Source of the DNA: Rhodoferax sp.
Lineage (GTDB): Bacteria; Pseudomonadota; Gammaproteobacteria; Burkholderiales; Burkholderiaceae_C
DNA length: 64,000 nucleotides
Assembly (NCBI RefSeq): GCF_018780565.1
Contig: NZ_JADMJN010000005.1
Location: forward strand, 310,001-374,000
Reading direction: 5' to 3'
Shown: positions 1 to 7,501 of the stretch, in pieces
Layout: the number at the start of each line of letters is the position of its first letter
How positions within the stretch are numbered: position 1 is the first letter of the stretch
The notes under the pieces: generated by a model
What the model saw: the letters and a program-made list of their open reading frames with translations, nothing else
Told to the model about the DNA's origin: nothing
The model's database searches: none
Position numbers and translations under genes: made by a program

Positions 1-250
1 AGTTGGGCAGCATCAAGGCAATTCGCTCTCCTTTTTGCAGGCCGACGCTCTGCAAGTAGACCCCAAAGGCCACCGACAGTCGGTCCAGATCGGCGTAGCG
101 CAGTTGCTCGCCCTGGCAGCTGGCTGCAATGCGCTCCGCATGCCGCAGGCATGACTGCGCGATCATCGAGGCAATGGTTTGCTGGCTGTCCAGCGTGATT
201 TCACGCGGCATGCCCGGGGGATACGAGCGATGCCAGATTCGGTTTTGCAT
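1..250 (-). CDS. fadD: Long-chain fatty acyl-CoA ligase, N-terminal part (cut by window edge)
   Basis: The first 83 codons are visible, read leftward from the ATG at 250-248. The opening residues MQNRIWHRSYPPGMPREI, then YADLDRLSVAF and KGERIALMLPN, match the N-terminus of FadD-type long-chain acyl-CoA ligases. These enzymes adenylate a fatty acid and pass it to CoA ahead of beta-oxidation. The AMP-binding P-loop and the C-terminal lid lie outside the window, so substrate class cannot be read. An AGGAGA-like ribosome site lies just upstream (252-259). The isomerase gene on the same strand ends 72 bases upstream, so the two may be cotranscribed. A medium-chain or other acid-CoA ligase remains possible. 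Confidence 0.75.
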   Translation of the reverse strand, partial: MQNRIWHRSYPPGMPREITLDSQQTIASMIAQSCLRHAERIAASCQGEQLRYADLDRLSVAFGVYLQSVGLQKGERIALMLPN

Positions 251-322
251 GGGGTCTCCTGGTGCCGGTCATGGCCGGCACGGTGTTGTGAAAGGTGTTG
301 AAACGGGGCGCGTGAGGGCGGC

Positions 323-913
323 TCAGGCCAGTGCTTCGCGCACGAAGTCCAGCCGGTCTTGCCCGAAGTACATCTCGTCGCCGACGAAGGTGCTGGGTGC
401 GCCAAATACGCCGCGTCGCACGGCTTCTTCGGTGTTGGCTTTCAAGGCGGCTTTCACTTCCGGGTCATTGACGAGTGCCGCCACCTCGGCGGGCGCAAAA
501 CCGCCGTCGGCCAGCGTTTGCATGGTCAAGGCGGGGTCGTTCAGGTTCAGGGCATCCACCCACAGTGCCTTGAATACCACTTGCAGGAAGGCATGAAGGC
601 GCTCCGGCTGGCGCAGCTGCATGCCCATCACCGCCCGCATCAAATGCAGCGTGATGATGGGAAAGTGTGGGTTGATGGACAAGGGCACGCCGTAGCGCTT
701 GGCAAAGCGGCCCAGATCATGCGACACGTGGCGGCCCTTCACCGGTACCGCCGCAGGCGATGCGTTTCCCGTGGCCTGGTAGATGCCGCCCAAAAGAATG
801 GGTTTGTAGATCAGGCGCGCGCCCGCTTGTTCGCAGATTGCGGGCAACTGGGTCCATGCCAGGTAAGAGGAGGGGCTGCCAACATCGAAATAGAACTCAA
901 CAATTTTTTCCAT
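323..913 (-). CDS. 2-hydroxychromene-2-carboxylate isomerase family protein (DsbA fold)
   Basis: A 196-residue protein of the usual length for the NahD/HCCA isomerase branch of the thioredoxin-like DsbA superfamily. Known members isomerise 2-hydroxychromene-2-carboxylate in naphthalene degradation with glutathione; many act on unknown substrates. The N-terminal strand YFDVGSPSSYLAW (residues 8-20) carries the serine (Ser13) equivalent to the catalytic serine of NahD, and the family's cis-proline region GAPSTFVGDEMYFGQDRL is near residues 171-188. The gene is divergent from the TetR gene at 1004, and a 14-base inverted repeat at 929-942 lies just upstream of its start, so control by that regulator is likely (inference). 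No other naphthalene genes are nearby, so the true substrate is unknown. Confidence 0.85.
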   Translation of the reverse strand: MEKIVEFYFDVGSPSSYLAWTQLPAICEQAGARLIYKPILLGGIYQATGNASPAAVPVKGRHVSHDLGRFAKRYGVPLSINPHFPIITLHLMRAVMGMQLRQPERLHAFLQVVFKALWVDALNLNDPALTMQTLADGGFAPAEVAALVNDPEVKAALKANTEEAVRRGVFGAPSTFVGDEMYFGQDRLDFVREALA

Positions 914-928
914 CAGGGTCTCCGTAAG

Positions 929-942
929 TAAACGAACGTTTA
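929..942. promoter_or_regulatory. Putative TetR operator, copy 1
   Basis: TAAACGAACGTTTA, an inverted repeat of TAAACG around a 2-base centre, lies between the divergent isomerase and TetR genes. A further AACGAACG (946-953) repeats the core directly, 15 bases on, and CGTTTA-A-TAAACG (937-949) forms a second overlapping palindrome. The identical 14-mer recurs at 1652-1665 on the far side of the TetR gene. Operator function is inferred from symmetry, recurrence and position. Confidence 0.75.
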
Positions 943-1003
943 ATAAACGAACGATATGCTATCGTTGAAAAACTGTCAACCAGGAAATTACCGAGGGCTC
1001 CCC

Positions 1004-1579
1004 ATGCGCTACGCCAACACCCACAAAGACGAGACCCGCAAGAAGCTTCTGGCCAGCAGCCGGGCCATTGCAAAGAAGGGCGGGTTCAACTCGACCGGTG
1101 TCGATGCCCTGATGTCCTCCATCGGGTTGACCGGCGGGGCCTTCTACAGCCATTTCCCCTCGAAGCAAGCGCTGTTTGAGGCGCTGATCGAAGAAGAAAT
1201 GCAAAACAGCAGCGACATGCTGGCTGGCGGTGAAGATTCGCCCGACAACCATGTAGCCAAGTGTCTGCGGGACTATCTCAGCACTTTTCACGCCATGCAC
1301 CCTGAGGTGGGCTGCGTGTTGCCAACCCTGGGCGCAGAAATTGCGCGCGCGGGCCCCGAGGTCCGCGCCACGGTGGAGCGTGCGCTCAAGCACACCCAGA
1401 AAAGCTGGAGTGCCCGTGTGGGCGATCCGGACGCTGCCTGGGCGCTGATAGCGCAGTGCGTTGGCGCACTGGTTCTGGCGCGTGCGGTTGAAAGCGACAA
1501 AACACGCAAGGAAATCCTGGCCTCCAGTCGGCGCTTTCTGGACAACGCACAGATGAAAGACCTGAACAAGAAGGCCTGA
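1004..1579 (+). CDS. TetR/AcrR family transcriptional regulator
   Basis: A 191-residue regulator starting at MRYANTHKDETRKKLL. An upstream in-frame ATG at 956 would add 16 residues that do not look like TetR sequence and would overlap the operator region, so 1004 is preferred. The DNA-binding helix-turn-helix covers about residues 28-51 (STGVDALMSSIGLTGGAFYSHF), followed by the FPSKQALFEAL helix typical of the family. The C-terminal ligand domain is too divergent to name an inducer. Identical palindromes lie upstream (929-942) and downstream (1652-1665), the latter just before the SDR gene. The regulator therefore probably represses itself, the divergent isomerase and the SDR gene (inference). 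Confidence 0.9.
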   Translation: MRYANTHKDETRKKLLASSRAIAKKGGFNSTGVDALMSSIGLTGGAFYSHFPSKQALFEALIEEEMQNSSDMLAGGEDSPDNHVAKCLRDYLSTFHAMHPEVGCVLPTLGAEIARAGPEVRATVERALKHTQKSWSARVGDPDAAWALIAQCVGALVLARAVESDKTRKEILASSRRFLDNAQMKDLNKKA

Positions 1580-1638
1580 GGGCCGCGTCACGCTGCACTG
1601 AAATCTCCGCCCGGTTGACAGGCCGTTTGATTTGTAAT

Positions 1639-1665
1639 AACGTTCGTTAACTAAACGAACGTTTA
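1639..1665. promoter_or_regulatory. Putative TetR operator, copy 2, ahead of the SDR gene
   Basis: The 14-mer TAAACGAACGTTTA of 929-942 recurs exactly at 1652-1665. It overlaps a larger inverted repeat with 10-base arms AACGTTCGTT (1639-1648) and AACGAACGTT (1654-1663). The site ends 6 bases before the AAGGAG ribosome site of the SDR gene, a position that suits repression. Confidence 0.75.
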
Positions 1666-1684
1666 TTTAAAAAGGAGCATGTTG

Positions 1685-2419
1685 ATGGAAATATCCGAAC
1701 CTAAAGTGGCGCTGGTGATTGGCGCAGGCGATTCCACCGGAGGCGCGATTGCCCGCCGCTTTGCCAAAGAGGGCTACATCGCCTGCGTCACGCGCCGCTC
1801 GGTTGACAAACTGCAACCGCTGGTCGACAGCATTCGCGCCGATGGCGGCCAGGCCTACGGCTACGCCAGCGATGCGCGCAAGGAAGAAGATGTGGTGGCC
1901 CTGTTCGAGCAGATCGAAGCCGAGCACGGCCCGATCGAAGTGCTGGTGTTCAACATCGGCGCCAATGTGCCGTGCAGCATCCTGGACGAAACGGCGCGCA
2001 AATACTTCAAAATCTGGGAGATGGCCTGCTTCAGCGGCTTTCTCAATGCCCAGCAGGCGGCGCGGCGCATGGTCGCCCGTGGCAAGGGAACCATTTTGTT
2101 TACCGGTGCAACCGCCGCCTTGCGTGGTGCCGCCAACTTTGCCGCATTTGCCGGTGCCAAGCATGCCTTGCGCGCCCTGGCGCAGAGCATGGCGCGCGAA
2201 CTCGGCCCCAAGAACATCCACGTGGCTTTTGTCGTGGTGGACGGCGCCATCGACACCGACTTCATTCGCACCTCATTCCCCGAACGCTATGCATTGAAGG
2301 ACCAGGACGGCATCCTCAATCCCGAACACATTGCAGAGAACTACTGGTACCTGCACTCACAGCCACGCGATGCCTGGACCTTTGAGCTAGACCTGCGACC
2401 CTACATGGAACGCTGGTAA
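1685..2419 (+). CDS. SDR family oxidoreductase with Phe in place of the catalytic Tyr
   Basis: A 244-residue short-chain dehydrogenase-like protein. The ATG at 1685 is chosen because AAGGAG (1672-1677) is 7 bases upstream; the ATG at 1679 would leave only one base. The Rossmann glycine motif GAGDSTGGAIA spans residues 13-23 and NIGAN (90-94) replaces the common NAG motif. The active-site YxxxK reads FAGAK (Phe155, Lys159), and the usual catalytic serine position reads Thr/Ala (FTGATAAL). Classical proton-relay chemistry is therefore doubtful; cofactor binding should persist. Position behind an operator identical to that before the TetR gene suggests a shared regulon. Atypical SDRs with this substitution are known as uncharacterised proteins; substrate unknown. 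Confidence 0.85.
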   Translation: MEISEPKVALVIGAGDSTGGAIARRFAKEGYIACVTRRSVDKLQPLVDSIRADGGQAYGYASDARKEEDVVALFEQIEAEHGPIEVLVFNIGANVPCSILDETARKYFKIWEMACFSGFLNAQQAARRMVARGKGTILFTGATAALRGAANFAAFAGAKHALRALAQSMARELGPKNIHVAFVVVDGAIDTDFIRTSFPERYALKDQDGILNPEHIAENYWYLHSQPRDAWTFELDLRPYMERW

Positions 2420-2439
2420 ATTTAAATAAATGAGCTTAA

Positions 2440-2482
2440 AGCCCTCGTGAAATATTCGCAGTTAGCTATTTAATTTATAGCA
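2440..2482 (-). repeat. 43-base dispersed element, copy A (supplies the GST stop codon)
   Basis: Read on the minus strand: TGCTATAAATTAAATAGCTA, a 17-base spacer, then AGGGCT. It overlaps the last codons of the GST gene in the same strand and reading frame as the other coding copies (codons GCT ATA AAT TAA). Here the frame meets TAA, so the element ends the protein with residues AIN. Confidence 0.85.
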
Positions 2483-3144
2483 TTCGAGGCTGCCGGAAAA
2501 AATACCACAGGATGGCCGGCTTGCCACGGTGGGTACTTGGCCATCACTTGCTGGAAGGCTGCTGAATCTTCAAACCGCACCAGCCATGCCTGCAGCGCGG
2601 GCCAGGGCTGGCTGGCAAACCAGGCTGGATCGGTGTGCGCAAACTGGCGCACAAACGGTGCCATGGCTGCGTCCGCCAAGCTGGTCTGCTGGCCCATCAA
2701 GTTGTGATGTGCACTCAGTCGCCCATTCAAATCAGACAAGAAAACTGCACCCTGTGCTTGGTGCGCCGAGCCATCGGGCAGGCCGAAGCGGCTTGGGTAT
2801 TTGTAGCGGTCCAGGTGGTGCTTGAACTCGCCGTCACACTGCGCCACCAATTGCAGCATGCTGTCCAGCGGCACCCCGTTGGCATGCAGCCATTGCTTAG
2901 GATCATGGCGGCGCAAGGCCCACAGCATGATGTCCAGGCTCTGTTCCAGGACCTGCCCGTCGGGGTGTACCAACACTGGTACCGTGGCTTTGGCCGAGGC
3001 CTCCCGCAATGCGGCGGGCTTGTCAGCCAGCACCACTTCACGCAGTTCACACACCTGTCCACTGCTAAGCAGCGCAAGCCGTGCCCGCATGGCATAGGGG
3101 CAGCGGCGAAATGAATAGAGAACCGGGCAGGGCGCGGGCGTCAT
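2470..3144 (-). CDS. Glutathione S-transferase family protein
   Basis: A 224-residue protein with an N-terminal thioredoxin-like domain and a helical C-terminal domain. [18 protein letters not shown] contains the CPYA motif at residues 15-18, placing it near the GrxB/GST-like thiol transferases; [18 protein letters not shown] is the conserved glutathione-binding cis-Pro segment. The start ATG overlaps the trhO stop codon as ATGA, so translation of the two is coupled. The final residues AIN and the TAA stop come from copy A of the 43-base element, so the native C-terminus may have been altered. Substrate unknown. Confidence 0.9.
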   Translation of the reverse strand: MTPAPCPVLYSFRRCPYAMRARLALLSSGQVCELREVVLADKPAALREASAKATVPVLVHPDGQVLEQSLDIMLWALRRHDPKQWLHANGVPLDSMLQLVAQCDGEFKHHLDRYKYPSRFGLPDGSAHQAQGAVFLSDLNGRLSAHHNLMGQQTSLADAAMAPFVRQFAHTDPAWFASQPWPALQAWLVRFEDSAAFQQVMAKYPPWQAGHPVVFFPAASNAIN

Positions 3145-4085
3145 GCCTTGGGCCGTGGCATCGGTGTGCCGATCGGGGCATCCTCACCCCGGGCTTTGGC
3201 CCGTTCCCACTGGCGCTGGCGTTCGCGGGCACTGTTTTTTTGCGTTTCCAGCGTGGTGGCATGGCATTTGGGGCAGCTCACACCGGCCTCAAACAGCGGT
3301 GAGGCCATATCGTCATCATTGAGCGGCTGGCGGCAGGCCCGGCACAAACCGTGCTGCCCGGGCACCAGTCCATGGCCTACAGACACCCGCTCGTCAAACA
3401 CAAAACACTGGCCCTGCCACAGGCTCTGCGCCTCGGGCACGGTCTCCAGGTATTTCAGGATGCCGCCTTCCAGGTGGTACACCTCCTCATACCCTTGGGC
3501 ACGCAGCAGCGCCGTGGATTTTTCGCAGCGAATGCCGCCGGTGCAAAACATCGCCACCCTGGGCTTCCTGCCCGTGGCCGGGTTCAGCGCCGGCGCCTCG
3601 CTGACCCATTGCGGCAGCATGGCAAAACTTTTGATCTGGGGGTCCAGCGCCCCGGCAAAGGTGCCAATGCCCACCTCGTAGTCGTTGCGCGTGTCCACCA
3701 CCACCACATCGGGGTCGCTGATCAGCGCGTTCCAGTCTTGCGGCTTCACATAAGTGCCCGCCATCTGCGTGGGGCTGATGCCCGGCACGCCCATGGTGAC
3801 GATCTCTTTCTTGAGACGCACCTTCATCCGGTAGAACGGCGACTTGGCCGACCACGCCTCCTTGTGCTGCAGGTCCGCTAGGCGCGGATCGCGGCGCAGG
3901 TAGGCCAGCACCGCCCGCACGCCCTCGGCCGGGCCTGCAATGGTGCTGTTGATGCCTTCGGTGGCCAGCAAAATGATGCCTTTGACATGGTTCTCCTCGC
4001 AGCAGGTGAGCAGCGGGGCCTTGAGCTCAGCGAAGTCGGGCAATTCGACGAACTTGTAAAACGCGGCGGTCAGGAATTCAGGCAT
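3141..4085 (-). CDS. trhO: tRNA uridine(34) hydroxylase, rhodanese type
   Basis: A 314-residue protein of the TrhO (YceA) family, which makes 5-hydroxyuridine at tRNA position 34 using oxygen. The start at [12 protein letters not shown] fits family alignments better than an upstream frame extension of 14 residues. A ferredoxin-like N-terminal domain is followed by a rhodanese domain from about residue 122. [10 protein letters not shown] (181-190) carries the active-site Cys181, and [12 protein letters not shown] precedes it. A C-terminal pair CRAC and CPKC suggests a small zinc-binding tail, as in proteobacterial homologues. It overlaps the downstream GST gene by 4 bases. Confidence 0.93.
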   Translation of the reverse strand: MPEFLTAAFYKFVELPDFAELKAPLLTCCEENHVKGIILLATEGINSTIAGPAEGVRAVLAYLRRDPRLADLQHKEAWSAKSPFYRMKVRLKKEIVTMGVPGISPTQMAGTYVKPQDWNALISDPDVVVVDTRNDYEVGIGTFAGALDPQIKSFAMLPQWVSEAPALNPATGRKPRVAMFCTGGIRCEKSTALLRAQGYEEVYHLEGGILKYLETVPEAQSLWQGQCFVFDERVSVGHGLVPGQHGLCRACRQPLNDDDMASPLFEAGVSCPKCHATTLETQKNSARERQRQWERAKARGEDAPIGTPMPRPKA

Positions 4086-4204
4086 GGGGGTATTTTCGCC
4101 GACAAGGCAAAGTCCCGGGCAGGACACGAATCAACCCCTTTGGAGCGCAACCTTCCATGAGCGGTTAATAATGTTCACACATACGAATCTTAAGAAGCCG
4201 CCTC

Positions 4205-5179
4205 ATGACCCAGAAGAAAATTGCCATCATCCGTCGCCCCCCGGGCCCTGCGCTGCAACGCCTGGTCGACACCCTGTCGCCCTACGGCGAATTGCTGATC
4301 AACCCCACCGAGGCCACGCTGGACGATGGTGGATTGATCGCCCTGATGCGCGACGCGGATGCGGCCCTGATCACCAGCCTGGATACCCTTAGCGGCGCGG
4401 TTATGGAGGCATGCCCCAAGCTGCGATTGCTGGTCAATATTGGGGTGGGTGTCAATGGTATCGACCTGGAGACTGCCAAGCGCTGCGGCGTTACCGTGAC
4501 CAATACCCCAGGCGCCAACAGCAATGCCGTGGCCGACCACGCCTGGGGGCTGCTGATTGGAGCGGCCCGGCGTCTGGTCGCGGCGGACCAGTTTGTGCGC
4601 AGCGGAGCCTGGACGCCCGCGAACCGAATGGGCTTCGGAAGCGGCCTGGACGTGAGCGGAAAAACCCTGGGCCTGCTGGGGTTTGGCCAGATTGGTCAGG
4701 CCGTGGCCCGGCGAGCGTTGGGCTTCGATATGCCGGTGCTGTACCAAACCCGTAGCCGCGTCAGTGGGGAAGTTGAATCTGCATTGAAGGCCACGCATGT
4801 GCCTCTTGATGCCTTGCTGACCCAGTCGGACTACCTGGTTCTGACCGTTCCCTACACCACCGAAACACACCACATCATTGCCGCGCCGCAACTTGCGCTA
4901 ATGAAAAAATCAGCGGTCATTGTCAATGTCGCCCGTGGCGGGGTCATCGATGAATCGGCACTGGTTGTGGCGCTCACGGATCGCACGATTGCTGCTGCGG
5001 CCCTGGATTGCATGGAAAACGAGCCGCAGGTCCATCCAGAGTTGTTGGCCGCGCCCCATGTGATGTTTTCACCGCATAGCGCGGGTGCCACATCCGGCAC
5101 CCATCAGGCGATGATCGCGCTGGCTGTCAAAAACCTGGTAATGGGTTTGAGCGGACAGGCGCCACCGAATCGCGTCTGA
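4205..5179 (+). CDS. D-isomer-specific 2-hydroxyacid dehydrogenase (glyoxylate/hydroxypyruvate reductase-like)
   Basis: A 324-residue NAD(P)-dependent dehydrogenase. The cofactor glycine motif GFGQIG is at 159-164, and the catalytic trio of the family is present: Arg244 in NVARGGVIDE, Glu273 in ENEPQ and His291 in SPHSAGAT. NIGVGVNGID (78-87) is the usual substrate-loop region. Sequence style is closest to GhrB/2-ketogluconate reductases, which reduce glyoxylate, hydroxypyruvate or 2-keto acids at the expense of NAD(P)H, but the exact substrate is not readable. It stands alone on the plus strand, divergent from trhO and convergent with the flavin reductase, which ends 11 bases downstream. Confidence 0.9.
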   Translation: MTQKKIAIIRRPPGPALQRLVDTLSPYGELLINPTEATLDDGGLIALMRDADAALITSLDTLSGAVMEACPKLRLLVNIGVGVNGIDLETAKRCGVTVTNTPGANSNAVADHAWGLLIGAARRLVAADQFVRSGAWTPANRMGFGSGLDVSGKTLGLLGFGQIGQAVARRALGFDMPVLYQTRSRVSGEVESALKATHVPLDALLTQSDYLVLTVPYTTETHHIIAAPQLALMKKSAVIVNVARGGVIDESALVVALTDRTIAAAALDCMENEPQVHPELLAAPHVMFSPHSAGATSGTHQAMIALAVKNLVMGLSGQAPPNRV

Positions 5180-5190
5180 GACAATGAACG

Positions 5191-5733
5191 CTAAGCGCCC
5201 GGTGGCAGCTTGGCGGCCATCATCTTCTTGCGGTCAAGCTTGCGCCCGTCGACGATGAAAGTTCCGTCGCCAACGGCGTGAACCGTGCGCTTCTCCTTGC
5301 GCGCGACATCGATGTAGGCGGCAACCGCCTCCAGCACCACAATGTTGTGCTTCTTGACGATATCGATGACCTTGCACTCGATGTTGGCGAGGCACTCCTT
5401 GATCAAGGGCGGCCTGACGAGCTTGGCCTGCACCGGTGTGAGCTTGAACTGGGCAAACTTGTCGGTGTCTGCCCCCGAGCATGTCCCTATGCCAACCACC
5501 TTGTCCAGCAGGTCAACGGTGGGAATTGCAATCACGCACTCCCGATTTTTTCGCAACGCCGCGAAGGAATGATTCCATTCACCCGTGGTGATGGCAAATA
5601 CCGGCGTGAAATCCATCACCATGGTCCAGGAGATGGTCATGATGTTGTCTTTCTTCCCATCATGGGTCGTCACGAGGACCACAGGCCCTGATTCCATCAG
5701 CGTAAAAGCCTTGCTTAGTTTCAACTGACGCAT
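5191..5733 (-). CDS. Flavin reductase-like FMN-binding protein
   Basis: A 180-residue protein of the flavin reductase-like (DIM6/NTAB) split-barrel family. PVVLVTTHDGKKDNIMTISW (residues 17-36) is the typical FMN-binding start, and CSGADTDKFAQFKLTPVQA matches the conserved central segment. Relatives reduce or bind FMN and sometimes supply reduced flavin to a monooxygenase; none is adjacent. A strong GGAGGT ribosome site precedes the ATG. It follows the SRPBCC gene by 42 bases on the same strand, so the two are likely an operon next to the integron relic. Confidence 0.88.
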   Translation of the reverse strand: MRQLKLSKAFTLMESGPVVLVTTHDGKKDNIMTISWTMVMDFTPVFAITTGEWNHSFAALRKNRECVIAIPTVDLLDKVVGIGTCSGADTDKFAQFKLTPVQAKLVRPPLIKECLANIECKVIDIVKKHNIVVLEAVAAYIDVARKEKRTVHAVGDGTFIVDGRKLDRKKMMAAKLPPGA

Positions 5734-5775
5734 GAGAGTACCTCCGATAGTCTTGCTCGCTTGCGCCTCACCTTG

Positions 5776-6222
5776 CTAGCCCGGAATCTCGGGTTCGACG
5801 AGTGTGGCAAGCTGTGCTAGAGACTCCTGCCAACCCAAGTAGCACATCTCGACGGGAATGACTTCGGGCAGCCCTTCTTGCACGATGTTGATCTCCGTTC
5901 CGCAGGACACTTTTGTCAAAGCCACCGTCACCTGAATGACTCCGGGCAAGTTCGGATCGTCGAATTTGTCCGTGTAGCGAATGCGCTCGTGAGGAACCAG
6001 CTCGAGATACTCGCCGCCGAACGAGTGACCGTTTCCTGTGTTGAAATTTGTGAATGACATCCTGAACGTGCCACCGACCCTGGCATCCATGTGGTGAACC
6101 TTGCACGTGAAACCGTAGGGTGGTATCCACTTTGCCATTGCGTCGGCATCCAGAAACGCCCGATAGACACGCTCTGGGGTTGCTCGGAGCACGCGATGCA
6201 GTCGAACCGTACCTGTGGCCAT
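5776..6222 (-). CDS. SRPBCC/AHSA1-like domain protein
   Basis: A 148-residue protein starting at MATGTVRLHRVLRATPERVY, with a GGGGA ribosome site ahead of it; a longer frame extension upstream lacks support. The single START-like (SRPBCC) domain shows the typical opening RVYRAFLDADAMAKWIPPYG and the closing CYLGWQESLAQLATLVEPE. Members form a deep hydrophobic ligand pocket; ligand unknown. The gene starts 64 bases beyond the end of the second integron cassette, and its reading direction matches the cassettes. No attC follows it, so it is treated as ordinary chromosome or an eroded part of the array. Confidence 0.88.
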   Translation of the reverse strand: MATGTVRLHRVLRATPERVYRAFLDADAMAKWIPPYGFTCKVHHMDARVGGTFRMSFTNFNTGNGHSFGGEYLELVPHERIRYTDKFDDPNLPGVIQVTVALTKVSCGTEINIVQEGLPEVIPVEMCYLGWQESLAQLATLVEPEIPG

Positions 6223-6285
6223 GGTGGATTCCCCTTTCAATGCGGTTTGGAATGGAAAATGGATGTTACGCCTTTGCAGGCGCAT

Positions 6286-6355
6286 CCCCAACAGCCAAAA
6301 TATCAGTCAGTCTCTTGCGCTTGTGGGGGAGTCCATATATGAGGGGTTGGGCGTC
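6286..6355 (-). other. Degenerate attC site of cassette 2
   Basis: On the minus strand it opens with GACGCCCAAC (6355-6346), complementary over 10 bases to the cassette's own 5' end GTTGGGCGTC (6808-6799 region). The proposed closing core GTTGGGG (6292-6286) deviates from GTTRRRY at its last base, and the inner stem is weak. The 5' boundary is well supported; the 3' boundary is tentative. Confidence 0.5.
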
Positions 6356-6369
6356 ATGCTTGCACGAGA

Positions 6370-6768
6370 TCAGGAAGCTTTGCTACGACCGGCGTTGGCT
6401 GATCTTTGACTCGCTGAGGCCGACGCTGCAACTGCGATGAGCTCGATTTGTAGCCCGGGTGCCAGGCCTGACTGAAAACATGCTCGCTGAGGCCATTGCT
6501 CCGGATTCGGCCCAATCCATTCTTGCCATTGATCGTCAAAGGCGGGTCGGTTTGCGATATCCGTGAGGATGACTTGCAGGGACAGTAGATGAGTGCGTGC
6601 AGAGCCTGCTTCCTTGAGGTGCGCCTCAAGCATTTGAAGACTTTGGCTGACCTGTACTTCGAAGCTGGCCTGGCTGTCGGTTGCGTTGGCGACGGTCCAC
6701 ACGAGATTGCTATACGCGACAGTGCGACTACGGCCCTTGCCATTGATTGGCCAGCGATCGACGTGCAT
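6370..6768 (-). CDS. RidA/YjgF family protein (integron cassette 2)
   Basis: A 132-residue protein with the RidA (YjgF/YER057c/UK114) fold signature: SNLVWTVANA near the N-terminus, then QSLQMLEAHLKEAGSARTHL (the conserved helix) and VILTDIANRPAFDDQWQEWI. Canonical RidA hydrolyses reactive enamine/imine intermediates using an arginine in a C-terminal CxRxx motif. Here the matching segment reads QRACFQSGLAPGLQIELIAV, so a related but non-canonical active site is likely and enzymatic activity is uncertain. It lies between an attC at 6803-6878 and a degenerate one at 6286-6355, oriented as a gene cassette, so it was probably acquired. Confidence 0.82.
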   Translation of the reverse strand: MHVDRWPINGKGRSRTVAYSNLVWTVANATDSQASFEVQVSQSLQMLEAHLKEAGSARTHLLSLQVILTDIANRPAFDDQWQEWIGPNPEQWPQRACFQSGLAPGLQIELIAVAASASASQRSANAGRSKAS

Positions 6769-6802
6769 GCATTGCTCCTGCTACGGATGGTCGCCTACTG
6801 AC

Positions 6803-6878
6803 GCCCAACGTTGGAGGTAAGGGGCCGTCTGGAGGCGGCACGCCGGAAGACGGTCCCGCTTGACCGAAGTGTTAGAGC
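6803..6878 (-). other. attC recombination site of cassette 1
   Basis: A 76-base site on the minus strand. It opens GCTCTAAC (6878-6871) and closes GTTGGGC (6809-6803), a perfect GTTRRRY core. The inner arms GGGACCGTCT and AGACGGCCCC pair, and the outer L''/L' arms pair as CCC-CTT-ACC with unpaired bases on one side, as integrase requires. The HEPN-like gene's TAG stop runs into its first base, as is common in cassettes. Confidence 0.78.
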
Positions 6879-7351
6879 TATACATAACCTTCAACCTGCT
6901 TTTTGTAGCCAACGATGAGAGATACAGAGTTGAAGAGTCTGACAGCAAAAGCCTCAACCAAGCCGAACACCGGAAAATGCTTCGCTCCGGTAACAATGTA
7001 TTCGAGTTGCTTAGTTGAGTAGAGGCCATTAAGAATTTCAACAGCTCCCTCTTCTTCCCCTTTGAACTGGACATGCTCCAAAAGCCTTAACTCTTTCGCC
7101 TTTCGAAGAGCCGCGTGTAAATCATGATTTAGGTTTCGTACCTGCTTCAAACCAACATCGCAGCTTAACAAGTAGGCTTTCAACGACAGCTCAATTGAAT
7201 GACCAATTAAATAAAGCGCTGGAATAGGGGCAACGATTTCATATCCCAATCGATTCCCGATCTTTTTGTCGACGGCCAACGCTGCCTCAAGAAACTCATG
7301 TGCGTAGCGGGCCATTCCAAGTGGTGTGGTTCTTTCCGGATCGTTATGCAT
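6878..7351 (-). CDS. HEPN-like hypothetical protein (integron cassette 1)
   Basis: A predicted all-helical protein of 157 residues, visibly AT-richer than its neighbours. The segment GHSIELSLKAYLLSCDVGLK (50-69), followed by LNHDLHAALRKAKELRL (74-90), resembles HEPN-type helical proteins, in which ELxLKAxLL and HDLxxLL patterns recur. HEPN domains are often RNases or nucleotide-binding partners in toxin and defence systems. The canonical RX4-6H motif is not clear here (RNLNH is one residue short), so catalysis is doubtful. No Shine-Dalgarno site precedes 7351; Met13 (7315) is an alternative start. Complementary cassette ends flank it, so integrase-mediated capture is well supported. Function unknown. 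Confidence 0.7.
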   Translation of the reverse strand: MHNDPERTTPLGMARYAHEFLEAALAVDKKIGNRLGYEIVAPIPALYLIGHSIELSLKAYLLSCDVGLKQVRNLNHDLHAALRKAKELRLLEHVQFKGEEEGAVEILNGLYSTKQLEYIVTGAKHFPVFGLVEAFAVRLFNSVSLIVGYKKQVEGYV

Positions 7352-7367
7352 GAGGGAAAGCTCTAAC

Positions 7368-7501
7368 GTGATGTCCAGAGCGCAACGCGCTCGATATACT
7401 GGACCCTGCTCGATATACTGGCCATGAAATCTCCCTGAAAGTGGCTTGTAGCCTTGTTTTTATCTGGATATACTGTACAAAAATACAGTTATAAAATTTC
7501 C
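7368..7501. promoter_or_regulatory. attI-like region and integrase promoter
   Basis: Between cassette 1 and the integrase start lie two direct repeats GCTCGATATACTGG (7390-7403 and 7409-7422) and a third partial copy GATATACTG (7467-7475). Direct repeats of this kind serve as integrase sites in class 1 attI; that role is inferred here. The cassette-proximal end is the crossover core GTTAGAGC. Confidence 0.6.
7473..7488. promoter_or_regulatory. LexA (SOS) box of the integrase gene
   Basis: CTGTACAAAAATACAG fits CTGT-N8-ACAG. Its reverse complement differs at only two positions from the LexA box known in the class 1 integron intI1 promoter (CTGTTTTTTTGTACAG). It lies 14 bases before the intI start codon, so SOS repression of the original integrase is strongly suggested. 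Confidence 0.8.

Noticed and set aside
5191..6222. SRPBCC and flavin reductase genes as further integron cassettes
   Set aside because: They have the cassette direction, but no attC or complementary core site follows either gene.
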